Source: Pyrus communis (taxonomy: Eukaryota; Streptophyta; Magnoliopsida; Rosales; Rosaceae). From it: a stretch of DNA of 64,000 nucleotides. The stretch covers positions 26,911,061 through 26,975,060 of the forward strand of contig NC_084804.1 in assembly GCF_963583255.1 (NCBI RefSeq), written 5' to 3'. Numbering within the stretch: the stretch's first letter is position 1; every line of letters starts with the position of its first letter. The translations under genes were made by a program, and so were the position numbers. Of this stretch, positions 12,754-23,012 are shown piece after piece. The notes under the pieces were generated by a model, which was not told the DNA's origin, did no database searches, and saw nothing but the letters and a program-made list of their open reading frames with translations.

Positions 12754-15380
12754 TGATAGGAGCATATTCATGCGACTTAAATGGCTTGTTCTCGTGCATT
12801 TACGTTATGTTTCTCTCGTTATTTTAGTCCTTTATGCTTCTTTTGTGTGTTTTCAGGTTCTAAGGGCCTAGGGAGCAAGTAAGTGCATTTTGAGGCCATT
12901 TGGAGCATTTTTGGGCATGGATTGGATAGCTTATCCATGGAGCCAAGAGGATGGACGAATTTGAAGGCCTTGTATGCACTTGAAGACACAAAACAATGGC
13001 TCTAGCTCAATCAAACACATTATGCCATACAAACCAACCTATTTTAGGCCCATTCTATGTACTTAAACCCTAGCCCTTTAAACTAATTCATTTATCACTT
13101 ATCAAACCATTCACTTATCACTCACCACATATCATTCACTTATCACTTAACATATCATTCATTTATTTCACTTCCATACTCCTCTTAATTCCACATGCAT
13201 TCTCACACATGCACATCATTCACTCACATTTCCACCATTCATTCTTTATTCCTTTCCAAACATCTCACATGCATTTCCACCTTCCTACTTCATCATTTCA
13301 CCACATTCTCCCTCTTTAACTCAATACGCACACAAATTAAACCCTCTTTTTGTCAAATTGTAGTATATGTATAAGTAGGGATCGTTCTGGACCGGGGATT
13401 AGGAGGGAATGCAAATCTCTTGGAAACTGACTCAAAAACGTAAAATAAAGTTTAAAACACTAAACTAGACTCAAAGAATGCAAAATTAAAGTTTAAAACA
13501 CTAAGACAAACCAAAAACTCAAAATGCTTTAAAAAAAACACAAACTAAAATGATTTCTAACTAAATTGACATTAAAGTAAAGGGGGATTTAAGTTTATAC
13601 GAAATTAAATTAAATGAACAAATTAAAACAGAATGTAAATATGGAATTGATGAAATGGAATGAATGGATGATAGAATAGCTAAGGGGTTCATCTCCATAC
13701 ATGTTACACTTGCATAATAAAAAGATTTCCAATTGCATTTCAACAAATCATAATTCACAACACAAAACAACTTCATTGCCGTGGGTTCCCATTTCCTTTC
13801 CAAACATCTCACATGCATTTCTTCATTATTTCCTAACCCTACATGCATTATTTATTGCATCAACACATGCACTTCCACCTTTCATCCACAATGATTCATG
13901 ATTCATTCACTTTGCATCCTTTAAATCACATACTTTTCCATCATTAATTAGCCACTTGCATCTTAAACAAACAACCATATGTTCCCTCCACTACTCCTAT
14001 AAATACCCTTGCATTCATTCATTCAAGATCATCTCATTTCATACACAACACACCACAAACACTTCCATTCCTTCTCTTTGCCGTGAGTCCCCTTAGAATC
14101 CAAAACCATCTTTCCATTTCCATCACTCCTCACTCCATTCCACATTTCCATAATCCCCCAAACCTCACCTTAGACCTTGTGCTACAACAACGAGGAAGAG
14201 AAGAGGACCTAAACGTTCATACAATTCAAGTTTGAGTTGTTGGAATGTTTAGGCGATTCTTTGATTTCAATGTTTCATTTTAATTCTCTTTGTTTTGTAC
14301 GTATAAGGAATGGAAGAGAAGAGTGCCTAAACGTTCATACAATTCAAGTTTGAGTTGTTGGAATGTTTAGGTGTTTCTTTGATTTCAACGTAATGAGGAA
14401 CTAAAACCCCCTTTAGCTAGGGGGTGATTCGAAATAAATGTTTATGCTTGCATTTTGATTTGATTACTTCTAATTGCGTTTCATAAGTTGTGGTTCAATT
14501 TGTTTAACCGTTTGATTGATAACTTATTTATGTATGTTTATTGAGAGTGTACACTTAATTTTCATGCATGAATATGACGCTAGAATATAAGTGAGTTTCA
14601 CCTAATAGTTACGAACTTATATTCACAAGTAGTGGAGGTTGCTTATAAACAATCGCGTTAAATGAATTCTTGGCATAAGTTTCATGCGTATTCCATAGTA
14701 ACGAATGCCTCGTCAACACTTAAAGTTTTCATGATGCTTAATGATTTTTGATTGTATCTTTATTGTGCTTTTCACGTAAAGGACTTTTGGAGAATGTTGT
14801 GAATTGCGTTGCGCTAACCCATCCAATTCATTAACTTAAGGAAAACTTGACGGTTAATTTAAGCGGACCTAATTGACCCGGGGCGTTGAGAATTAATGAT
14901 TTGTTGAAATGCAATTGGAAATCTTTTTATTATGCAAGTGTAACATGTATGGAGATGAACCCCTTAGCTAGCCATACCATCCATTCATTTCCGTCAATTT
15001 CATATTTACAATTTGTTTTCTTTACAATCTATCCATTTTAGTTTAAATTCGTCCAAAATCAATCCCCCCATATTTCGTTTAAGTCTTAGTCTTAATTTTT
15101 TTTTATTTTTAGTTTTGAATTCTTCGAGTTTAGTATAGCATTTTAGTTTGTGTTTTTAAAAGCATTTTGAGTCTTTTGATTTGTTTTAGTGTTTTAAAGT
15201 TTAGTTTTACATTCTTTGAGTCTAGTTTAGTGTTTTATATTATGTTTTTACGTTTTTAAGTCAAATCCAAGTGATTAACAATCCCTCCTAATCCCCGGTC
15301 CAGAACGATCCCTCACTTATCCATTCTACTACAATTGTCAAACGAGGGTTTAATTTGAGTGTCAAGTAATTCTCACATCA
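12754..15380 (+). repeat. Long LTR (2,627 bp) at the left end of the chimeric element
   Basis: It starts TGATAGGAGCATATTC and ends TTCTCACATCA, followed at once by AATTT and the tRNA-Asp primer site. That is the normal order of a 5' LTR in plus orientation. A TATA-like TATAAATA sits at 13998-14005. An inverted LTR fragment is embedded at 13325-13751. Deleting 13023-14970 from this LTR gives exactly the 679-bp LTR at 21456-22134. Confidence 0.88.
13325..13751 (-). repeat. Inverted LTR fragment inside the long LTR
   Basis: These 427 bp match 8305-8731 of the solo LTR (minus orientation) but sit inside a plus-orientation LTR. It is the U5-side part of an LTR of the other subfamily, lacking its last 14 bases. 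Flanking LTR sequence continues normally on both sides (CATGCA-type U3 sequence), so the piece was added to, or replaced, part of U3. Confidence 0.8.
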
Positions 15381-15385
15381 AATTT

Positions 15386-15402
15386 TGGCGCCGTTGCCGG
15401 GG
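15386..15402 (+). other. Primer binding site (tRNA-Asp), plus orientation
   Basis: TGGCGCCGTTGCCGGGG is complementary to the 3' end of plant tRNA-Asp(GTC), CCCCGGCAACGGCGCCA. It follows the plus-oriented LTR by five bases. The sequence after it is not the element's leader but an antisense LTR, so this is a recombination point. Confidence 0.88.
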
Positions 15403-15674
15403 ATTAGGAGGGATTGTTAATCACTTGGATTTGACTTAAAAACGTAAAAACATAATATAAAACACTAAACTAGACTCAAAGAATGTAAAACTAAACTTTA
15501 AAACACTAAAACAAATCAAAAGACTCAAAATGCTTTTAAAAACACAAACTAAAATGCTATACTAAACTCGAAGAATTCAAAACTAAAAATAAAAAAAAAT
15601 TAAGACTAAGACTTAAACGAAATATGGGGGGATTGATTTTGGACGAATTTAAACTAAAATGGATAGATTGTAAA
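15397..15674 (-). repeat. Antisense LTR segment duplicated next to the primer site
   Basis: 15397-15674 repeats 15725-16002 at a constant offset of 328 bp. The left junction lies in the shared sequence CCGGGGATTAG, which occurs both in the primer site and inside the LTR. The right junction lies in a shared TAAA. These microhomologies fit template switching. Confidence 0.85.
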
Positions 15675-16320
15675 CCCTCGTTTGACAATTGTAGTAGAAT
15701 GGATAAGTGAGGGATCGTTCTGGACCGGGGATTAGGAGGGATTGTTAATCACTTGGATTTGACTTAAAAACGTAAAAACATAATATAAAACACTAAACTA
15801 GACTCAAAGAATGTAAAACTAAACTTTAAAACACTAAAACAAATCAAAAGACTCAAAATGCTTTTAAAAACACAAACTAAAATGCTATACTAAACTCGAA
15901 GAATTCAAAACTAAAAATAAAAAAAAATTAAGACTAAGACTTAAACGAAATATGGGGGGATTGATTTTGGACGAATTTAAACTAAAATGGATAGATTGTA
16001 AAGAAAACAAATTGTAAATATGAAATTGACGGAAATGAATGGATGGTATGGCTAATGTGTTTGATTGAGCTAGAGCCATTGTTTTGTGTCTTCAAGTGCA
16101 TACAAGGCCTTCAAATTCGTCCATCCTCTTGGCTCCATGGATAAGCTATCCAATCCATGCCCAAAAATGCTCCAAATGGCCTCAAAATGCACTTACTTGC
16201 TCCCTAGGCCCTTAGAACCTGAAAACACACAAAAGAAGCATAAAGGACTAAAATAACGAGAGAAACATAACGTAAATGCACGAGAACAAGCCATTTAAGT
16301 CGCATGAATATGCTCCTATC
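15671..16320 (-). repeat. Short LTR (minus), lacking its last 28 bases
   Basis: It corresponds to the 679-bp LTR at 21456-22134 from that LTR's base 29 onwards and ends GCTCCTATCA at 16320. It is the 3' LTR of the minus-oriented element. The missing bases are the U5 terminus, lost at the junction with the duplicated segment. Confidence 0.88.
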
Positions 16321-18955
16321 AAATACCCCCACACTTAGCTTTTGCTAGTCCTCGAGCAAAACAGAATAAAAACAAATAAACAAAACGACACTAAACACGT
16401 AAAACACAACCTAAACCTTCCAACAACCGTCTTAGGGATTTCCAATGCACATGACAAGTTAAAAATCATCATTCTCACAGATTTTAGTCATCTTCACATT
16501 TAAGTACATTCTTAATCATAGTCACCATATACTAGTTCACAATTAAGCATTTAAAACCATGTTTTGAATGTAGTAACATGCCTTAGAGAATTTGCTCAAT
16601 TCCTTTCAAGATATCCACTCAATTTTTACTCAGATTTTCTAACTACACACCCTAATCTAGTCATATGTGAGAAGATTGATGTAAACATGAAAACGAACAC
16701 TCACATATATGTATCATAAAGAGAGCAATTTCTGGAGTTAATAAGCATGTTTAGGTATGATCTCATGAATGGAATGCTACTACTTAGAAGCGAGAACCAG
16801 TGACACCATAAGCTTATACCAATTTCAAACTCCACATTATTGAACACATAACGATCAAGATAGAAGTCAAAGGGGTGTAACGGGGCTAAAGGTGTTTGGC
16901 TAACAAAGAAGGTATATGGAAAACAAAGGTTCTTAAAGAAATAGCGAGCAAAGCATTTGAATTAACGTAGAATTCACTTTTGAATGAAAACTCAACTTTT
17001 GAACAACAAGGGGGAACAAGCTCTTTTTTTTTTTTTTTTTTTTTTCTTTCTTTCTTTTCTTTTTTTTCTTTTTCATATGTTTTTCACAAATTTTTTTTTT
17101 TTCTTCTTTTCTTTTGACTCTCAAAACATACAAACTTAAGAACAAACTTTTACTCCCCCACACTCATTTTCTTGCAAAATGTACTCAAAAGGAATTCATT
17201 TAAGTCATGCTCACTATCTTTTAAGAACAAGGGTATGGATGGTCCTAATCTAGGCTAGGTAAGGGGTGATATGGTTAGCAAAGAAAATAGGTTAAACGAG
17301 GCTCAACGGTGTTAAGACTTACAATATATACGAAATATGGGAAGTAAGGCTATTTGGCTATGGTGGCAACTACACAACTTCATCTTGATATATGTTATGC
17401 AACTCAATATCATGCTTTGAATGAAACGGATATAAGTTCTAGCATTTAGTTCTATCATGATACAATTGCATTCTAAGTAGCAACCAAGCAAGGAATAATG
17501 AGATCATGCAACAACTTTAGAAAACAAAGAATCACAGAATATAACTCTCCAAAGAAGGTAATGGCTCGAGTCTCACAGGGATGTAGCGTTATTATGAGTT
17601 CCTTCCTTCAAGCATGTTACAAAAACGAATTTTTCTTTTATGATTGCATGTGAAGTCATACATTATAACCATAACTAAACATATACCAAGAGTAAATCAA
17701 ACTTTCATCCATGTTTATAACTCTTTTTAACAGTCATGCAATTACAAACCAAATCCTCATCATAACGTTGGAAGGTTCCCTAAGACACAAAAAAAACAAC
17801 TCAAAACACTCTTTTTAGGCTTTTCAAAAAAATGTTTTTCAAATTTTTAAGTGATTTTCGGAGTTATAAAACAAAACACGCTAAAACAGTTTAAAAACAC
17901 CTTAAAAACATTTAAAACAGCAAGGAACAACACTTGAAGTTATGGGTGATAAAATTCAACGAATTTGCATCAACATACTTAGTTACCCCCCCACACACTT
18001 AAATCAAACATTGTCCTCAATGTTTTAAGCATAGATTCACACAAAGCATAAGTAAATACACAAAAAGCACTTAAACATACTAAACATGGCAGAATGTAAT
18101 TAACAAAGAGAAGAGTTTAGAGACGCAAATCTGGTTATAGAGTGTAAATTCCATCTTCTCCTTGGTAATTGCATTGAGGCTTTTGATCTTTGTGATTCCA
18201 CAGGCTTACTCTTGAACTGGTTTCTGCCCATCGTTGATTTTCCTTTGTGCTACTTCTTGAACTGGGCAGCAGGATGGTTCTTTTGGTCTCCCCCGAAGGT
18301 CTGAGCTTACCCTTTTGGTCTGTTTCTTTGTTCAATCTTTCCAATTCGTATTGAAAAGGGTTGGAGGATAACTCAGCCTATGTTTGTCTCCACATGCTTC
18401 AATGTATCATTTTCACTTGCCTTACTCGCTCCCCTTTGCAGAAGTGGTCCCTTCTCTGGAAGTGTATCAACCGTTGAAGATGACTACTCGAGAGCAACGC
18501 TAGGTAAGCAATCAGGAATAGATTCCAGGCAGTTGGCTCCAGATCGGAAGATTGACTCCAAGTGCCGGCTGATTGCTTCTTTTACTTTGCCATGCGAGTA
18601 AGAACAAGGACAAAGAAAAAGACAGGGAAAGAGCATGATATGAGATACTTTTGCTTTTGACCTTGATGATATGAGATACCTTTGCTTTGAAGAAGCGGTG
18701 GATGAATCAGCACATGCTTCAAACCGCCGTTTCCTCCTGGGTCATATGTACTCCAGGCATCTGGTATCATCTTTGGGGAAGAAGAAAGAATTGAGTATTT
18801 TGAAAGGCCTTGCTGGGAGTGCGCCCTCAGAGGTGAGGGAGAGTTGGGCATTTTCTTCAGGTTTGCCCTGCCATAAAAGACGAAGGTCGACATATATAGA
18901 GATAATATCAAGTGGTGGTACTTTTTACCCTTGTCGACAAACGTTTTGATCCCGC
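16321..18955 (-). other. 3' untranslated interior of the chimeric element
   Basis: On the minus strand this ends in a polypurine tract (TAAGTGTGGGGGTATT) directly before the LTR. It matches 55200-57745 of the complete element 50302-60252 in reverse orientation. It contains a T-rich tract at 17024-17105 and a second CCCCCCACAC tract near 17988. I see no credible gene; the lysine-rich frame at 16933-17163 comes from the T-rich tract. No polymerase domain is present. Confidence 0.75.
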
Positions 18956-18966
18956 AATTCCGGCTT

Positions 18967-19065
18967 TTTGAAATAGTGGCGCCTCTTCGATCTTTGAATT
19001 CGCCTCTTCGATTTCTGAGCAGGCGCCCCTTCGATTTCTGAACGACGCCCCTTCGCTTTCTGAAC
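18967..19065 (+). repeat. Four GC-rich tandem repeats of about 21 bp upstream of the antisense gene
   Basis: The units share CGCC(T/C)CTTCGATTTCTGA. Four copies lie here, about 0.4 kb before the antisense ATG; the corresponding place in the other element (55010-55130) has five. The GC content contrasts with the AT-rich neighbours. A possible enhancer or promoter element, which is inference. Confidence 0.65.
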
Positions 19066-19316
19066 GACACGCGGTAGTGCAGATGCGGCTCCTTTTGACA
19101 AAGCTGCACGCGTTTTCTGAAAAGCAGAGAAAGCGTCGCCGGACTTTGCGCTTGTCGGCTAAAGATGTGTAGTTGCGATGATGGCCTCCACGTGTTTTCA
19201 GCTTTGTCAGAAATCTTTTGACAAAGTTGAACGCGTCTTCTGAAAAGCCGAGAACGCGTCGCCTAAATTACGCCGAAAAATCCGGCTCTTTGAATCGGTG
19301 GACGCGTCGCCTTGGC

Positions 19317-19326
19317 TTTTTATAGA
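19317..19326 (+). promoter_or_regulatory. TATA-like box of the antisense gene
   Basis: TTTTTATAGAGC lies about 120 bp before the ATG at 19443. It is followed by a CT-rich stretch typical of a plant 5' untranslated leader. The second copy has the same arrangement (CTATAAAA at 54751-54758, read from the other strand). The promoter assignment is inference from position and sequence. Confidence 0.5.
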
Positions 19327-19442
19327 GCTATCGATCACCGCCAACATACACACTCTGAAGATCTCCCATTCTTGAAAATTGTCTCCGGCCCTTCGAAATT
19401 TAACTCCATCCACTCCTTCTCTTTGAACACTTTTGAAAGAAA

Positions 19443-20114
19443 ATGGCAAACTCATCGAACCTTAGCTTAGATTTGAGTCTCAGCAGCGATCCGGTTGCGC
19501 CCCGTCAAGGTAATGTATGGCGCCCTTCTTTTTTATCTTCTAACGGTCCTCTTTCAGGTGAAGACTCTGTGATGCAGGACGCCACAACAGCTACAATAGT
19601 AGCTAGGAACCTCCTCACTCCAAAAGATAGTAGGCTGCTGTCAGGACGGTCTGATGAGTTGGCCGTTCAAGAGTCCCTCGCACTTAGTGTTCAGTGTGCG
19701 AGCTCTGTGTCCAACATGGGCCTACGCCTGCTTGCTCGGTCCCGCCAAGTGGAATCGTTGATGGCAGAGGTGGAAAGTCTTAAGCAGGAAATCAAACAGC
19801 TTAAGTACGAGAATAGAAGTTTGCATGTGCTTGCAAATAACTATTCGGCGGGCATGAAGAGGAAGCTTGATGAGCTGCAAGAATCTGAGGGTCGAATTCA
19901 CAATGACCGTCAAAGGCTTGCGTCTTATCTCCAGAGGCACCTTTTTCCTGGGTCATCCAGCGCTTGGCCAAGTATTGAGGCCTGGAATGCTCTAGCTCCG
20001 ATGCCTCCCGCTCTGATGCCTCCCGCTCCGATGCCTCCTGCTTCTATGCCTCCCGCTTCTGCGCCTTCCGCTTCTGCGCCTCGTAGTGGGACTTCACGCA
20101 AACAACCTTTGTGA
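19443..20114 (+). CDS. Antisense retroelement gene: EAR-motif coiled-coil protein, copy 1
   Basis: A 223-aa protein encoded opposite to the element's own direction. Residues 7-13 read LSLDLSL, which fits the EAR repression motif LxLxL that recruits TOPLESS-type co-repressors in plants. Residues about 95-150 (for example RQVESLMAEVESLKQEIKQL) form a clear coiled coil. The tail is a Pro/Ala/Met-rich repeat (MPPAPMPPAS) ending in basic residues. No enzymatic motif, signal peptide or membrane segment is visible. The ATG is preceded by GAAAGAAA. The copy at 53959-54630 has the same length and differs at only 9 residues. It converges with ORF1 across a 33-base T run. Antisense genes of this kind are known in some plant LTR elements, but I cannot name this one or state its function. 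Confidence 0.75.
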   Translation: MANSSNLSLDLSLSSDPVAPRQGNVWRPSFLSSNGPLSGEDSVMQDATTATIVARNLLTPKDSRLLSGRSDELAVQESLALSVQCASSVSNMGLRLLARSRQVESLMAEVESLKQEIKQLKYENRSLHVLANNYSAGMKRKLDELQESEGRIHNDRQRLASYLQRHLFPGSSSAWPSIEAWNALAPMPPALMPPAPMPPASMPPASAPSASAPRSGTSRKQPL

Positions 20115-20140
20115 AGCTCCACCTTTCTCCATGTTTAGTA

Positions 20141-20142
<2 letters not shown>

Positions 20143-20175
<33 letters not shown>
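20143..20175 (-). repeat. Poly(A) tract (33 bases) after ORF1
   Basis: A run of 33 T on the plus strand. Read in the element's sense direction it is a poly(A) run a few bases after an AATAAA-poor, T-rich end of ORF1. A 29-base A run is in the same place in the other element (53891-53919). It separates the two converging reading frames. Confidence 0.8.
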
Positions 20176-20189
20176 CAACATAAATAAAA

Positions 20190-21329
20190 TCAAACGGCAT
20201 GGAATTGGTCCTTGAATGGAAGGTGATACTTGAAGTGAACCGGCATTGGTTTGAATTCTAATGTAGGTGCCTGATTCATAAAAAACAACAAGTTAGTATA
20301 AAATGTAATGGAATTTGAAAAAAATGACTTACTTGTTTTGTCTGACAAGAACTCAATGACAAACACCACTCCTTTGAAAGTTTCAGGGATATTGGACTTG
20401 GCCAGATTGCAAGTGATGGCTATGACTTGTCCAATGTCATCAAATTTAACTTCTTTGGATTTTGTGGTTTCAAGAACGTCCTCTATGATGAATTCATGAC
20501 ATTCCCTACTTGTCACCTTTGGAAGGGCTTCCAAGATGTCTTTTTCACCTTCTTCTTCCTTGGAAGTCATGAATCTGCAAGGAATAGGGATACTTGTTAG
20601 AACGGGGTTAAAAATAATGAAATTTGGAACAACCATACTTGTATTAGATGGCATAGGAGCAATAGGTGCCTCCGGTAAAGGTGTTTCCACCCTTTCCGTG
20701 GGTTGGGTGTATTCCTCTTCCTTGTGATTTGATTTTGATGGTTGAGGGTCCGTTCCAACCTCCTTGTCACTTCTCAACATGATAGCATTGGTGGTTTCAA
20801 ATTCTCCCTTCTGATTTGCAATGGTTGAACTAGGGAGTTCGCCTTGGTCGCAAAATTGTCCTTCGAACTCCGCTATCTGCCCAATTTGCTTTTCCAGAGT
20901 AGTAAGTAATTGAAAAATCGTATCATTATCATTTGAATTACCTACATTACTTTGGGCAGGTTGTGGTGGCTGCATAGGCGTTGAATAGAACTCCTCATAC
21001 GGCTGCCAATATCCTTCTTGTTGAGCCTCATTGTCTTGATTTTGTAAGCCCTGCACCAAACAAATTAATTCGTCAAGCTTTTGGTTATAATTTATTGACG
21101 AACTTAAATTTGGTTGGGCATATTGAATATGAGGTTGTGGTGGCTGCCAATATCCTCCTTGTTGAGCATTTTGAGGTTCCCACCACATAGAGTTTGAATG
21201 ATCACTCCAATCCGAATTGTAAGTATTGGAAAACACGTTATTCCTTGATTGAAGATTAAATATATCAACTCTTTGCATTTGGGACCTTTCCATGAGTTGT
21301 GACAAAAGAGAAGCATTATCAAGTGCCAT
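20190..21329 (-). CDS. ORF1: relic gag/protease-junction protein, copy 1
   Basis: A 379-aa frame starting MALDNASLLSQ; the longer frame to 21407 has no better start and reads a poly-F stretch. The N-terminal half is Gln/Trp/Pro-rich (GGYWQPPQPHIQYAQ). The middle has IGQIAEFEGQF, then GELPSSTIANQKGEFETTNA and a changed AITLRSGK-type motif (AIMLRSDK), typical of the region between gag and protease in Athila/Tat-type Gypsy polyproteins. The end, APTLEFKPMPVHFKYH, resembles the conserved LELKPLPxHLKY segment just before reverse transcriptase. Zinc-knuckle, protease and polymerase motifs are missing, so it cannot support retrotransposition. It may be a structural remnant. It is open and intact, so it may be expressed. 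Confidence 0.65.
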   Translation of the reverse strand: MALDNASLLSQLMERSQMQRVDIFNLQSRNNVFSNTYNSDWSDHSNSMWWEPQNAQQGGYWQPPQPHIQYAQPNLSSSINYNQKLDELICLVQGLQNQDNEAQQEGYWQPYEEFYSTPMQPPQPAQSNVGNSNDNDTIFQLLTTLEKQIGQIAEFEGQFCDQGELPSSTIANQKGEFETTNAIMLRSDKEVGTDPQPSKSNHKEEEYTQPTERVETPLPEAPIAPMPSNTSMVVPNFIIFNPVLTSIPIPCRFMTSKEEEGEKDILEALPKVTSRECHEFIIEDVLETTKSKEVKFDDIGQVIAITCNLAKSNIPETFKGVVFVIEFLSDKTSKSFFSNSITFYTNLLFFMNQAPTLEFKPMPVHFKYHLPFKDQFHAV

Positions 21330-21433
21330 CTTGTTCTTAACAAACAAAACACAAATAAAAAAAAAAAAAAAAAAACTAAATCTAAAAGACAATACAGAAA
21401 CAAACAATCCAAGGGATTAGCAAATTTTCTAAT

Positions 21434-21450
21434 CCCCGGCAACGGCGCCA
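21434..21450 (-). other. Primer binding site (tRNA-Asp), minus orientation
   Basis: CCCCGGCAACGGCGCCA on the plus strand, five bases from the LTR at 21456. It is the same site as at 15386 and 52814. Use of tRNA-Asp fits the Athila-like Gypsy lineage. It sets the direction of this interior as minus. Confidence 0.9.
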
Positions 21451-21455
21451 AAATT

Positions 21456-22134
21456 TGATGTGAGAATTACTTGACACTCAAATTAAACCCTCGTTTGACA
21501 ATTGTAGTAGAATGGATAAGTGAGGGATCGTTCCGGACCGGGGATTAGGAGGGATTGTTAATCACTTGGATTTGACTTAAAAACGTAAAAACATAATATA
21601 AAACACTAAACTAGACTCAAAGAATGTAAAACTAAACTTTAAAACACTAAAACAAATCAAAAGACTCAAAATGCTTTTAAAAACACAAACTAAAATGCTA
21701 TACTAAACTCGAAGAATTCAAAACTAAAAATAAAAAAAAATTAAGACTAAGACTTAAACGAAATATGGGGGGATTGATTTTGGACGAATTTAAACTAAAA
21801 TGGATAGATTGTAAAGAAAACAAATTGTAAATATGAAATTGACGGAAATGAATGGATGGTATGGCTAATGTGTTTGATTGAGCTAGAGCCATTGTTTTGT
21901 GTCTTCAAGTGCATACAAGGCCTTCAAATTCGTCCATCCTCTTGGCTCCATGGATAAGCTATCCAATCCATGCCCAAAAATGCTCCAAATGGCCTCAAAA
22001 TGCACTTACTTGCTCCCTAGGCCCTTAGAACCTGAAAACACACAAAAGAAGCATAAAGGACTAAAATAACGAGAGAAACATAACGTAAATGCACGAGAAC
22101 AAGCCATTTAAGTCGCATGAATATGCTCCTATCA
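21456..22134 (-). repeat. Short 679-bp LTR (5' LTR of the minus-oriented part)
   Basis: It begins TGATGTGAGAATTACTTGAC and ends GCTCCTATCA on the plus strand and is followed by the GTCTG duplication. It is collinear with the long LTR at 12754-15380 except for one deletion corresponding to 13023-14970 (269 + 410 = 679 bp). The deletion removes the CATGCA-rich part of U3 and the TATA box. Confidence 0.92.
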
Positions 22135-23012
22135 GTCTGCCGTCAAGTTTTTTGCCATTCGGAGGCCTGCTAGTAGGGTCTTGTACTCTGTTTCGTTGTT
22201 AGGTACTTTGAAGCCTAGAGTGATCGCCTGTTCAGGTATCGAATCATCTAGGGTGACAAAGACTACACCTGCTCTCGAACCTTTGTAGTTAGATGAGCCA
22301 TTGACATGCAAATGCCAGAAGTCTCCATCGGGTAAAGCAGGCGCGGCTAAGGCATGCTTGGCTATTTTTGGGGCGTTGTTGGGCCGCTTTATTGTGTTGT
22401 GAATGCATGGTAAAGAGTCGTGGAGCTGGGGCCATGTTACACATAGTATGAGACACTTAACTGCTGGTATTGGACCATTCTAGAGCTAAATTATGGAGCA
22501 AGGGTTGGCTAGGGCTATGTGACACACATCAAGAGGTAGTGCTCAATTGCTGGTACATGTTGCTCCTATGTAGAATCTTTTAAGGCAACGAGGACAAAAC
22601 TTGCTTCCGAATATGTCCTTCCAGTGTTCGTCTGCTCTTGCCCTGTCTTTTGGGCCGAGTTGTTGCGTTCATCAAAAAACTTTACATCCGCCAGGGTCTA
22701 CTCCTTTATCGTCGCGCGTCGGAATTGGGTGGAATAATGTGTCATGAGGATGACTACGTGAGTTTGAAGGTAAAACTTGAGCTTTCGGGTTGCAACAACT
22801 ATCACCAAAATTAGCTTTTAAATTTCTGATAGCATCGAGGAGAGCTTTTAAACTGTGGAATACAGGTAGTCGGGCCCCCAGCTCTTCTCGTATGATGGTA
22901 GAGCTTATTGCTACTTCAGATACCGTCAAACATGTGAATAAGTCCTCCTCTACTTCCAGTTTGGATAGTAGGGAGATGATGCCGGGTATTTCTTCAAGTC
23001 CTTGAATGTGCA
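22135..23012 (-). pseudogene. Gypsy 'D' pol fragment (reverse transcriptase end and RNase H)
   Basis: Read on the minus strand, 22965-22800 gives EDLFTCLTVSEVAISSTIIR and GARLPVFHS, the end of the Gypsy reverse transcriptase connecting to RNase H. 22360-22140 gives FWHLHVNGSSNYKGSRAG and NNETEYKTLLAGLRMAKNL, the RNase H core with its D and E residues. The stretch 22390-22790 between them is partly unrelated. Gag is joined almost directly to this pol piece at about 23010, so the rest of gag, protease and most of the polymerase are deleted. The inverted-LTR element interrupts RNase H at 22134. Confidence 0.78.

Larger units (their letters stand above)
12754..22134. mobile_element. Chimeric retroelement with inverted LTRs (family 'A')
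   Basis: The 9,381-bp unit is flanked by a perfect GTCTG duplication (12749-12753 and 22135-22139). In order it holds a long LTR in plus orientation, a primer site, then an LTR fragment, an LTR, an internal region and a short LTR, all in minus orientation. Both outer ends are therefore U3 ends: TGATAGGAGC at the left and GCTCCTATCA at the right, with a 269-bp perfect inverted repeat. A normal LTR element would have one U3 and one U5 end. The interior carries ORF1 (minus) and the facing antisense gene (plus) and no reverse transcriptase or integrase. It is inserted in the RNase H region of the Gypsy element at 22135-25364. Confidence 0.88.

Noticed and set aside
12754..15380. Reading the left LTR as a separate solo LTR insertion
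   Set aside because: It is followed by a primer site, has no duplication of its own at 15380, and GTCTG matches the far end at 22134.
16933..17163. Lysine-rich 76-codon frame
   Set aside because: Translation of a T-rich low-complexity tract.
19722..20122. Frames opposite the antisense gene (also 53951-54351)
   Set aside because: Shadow frames; kept only because the main frame is conserved.
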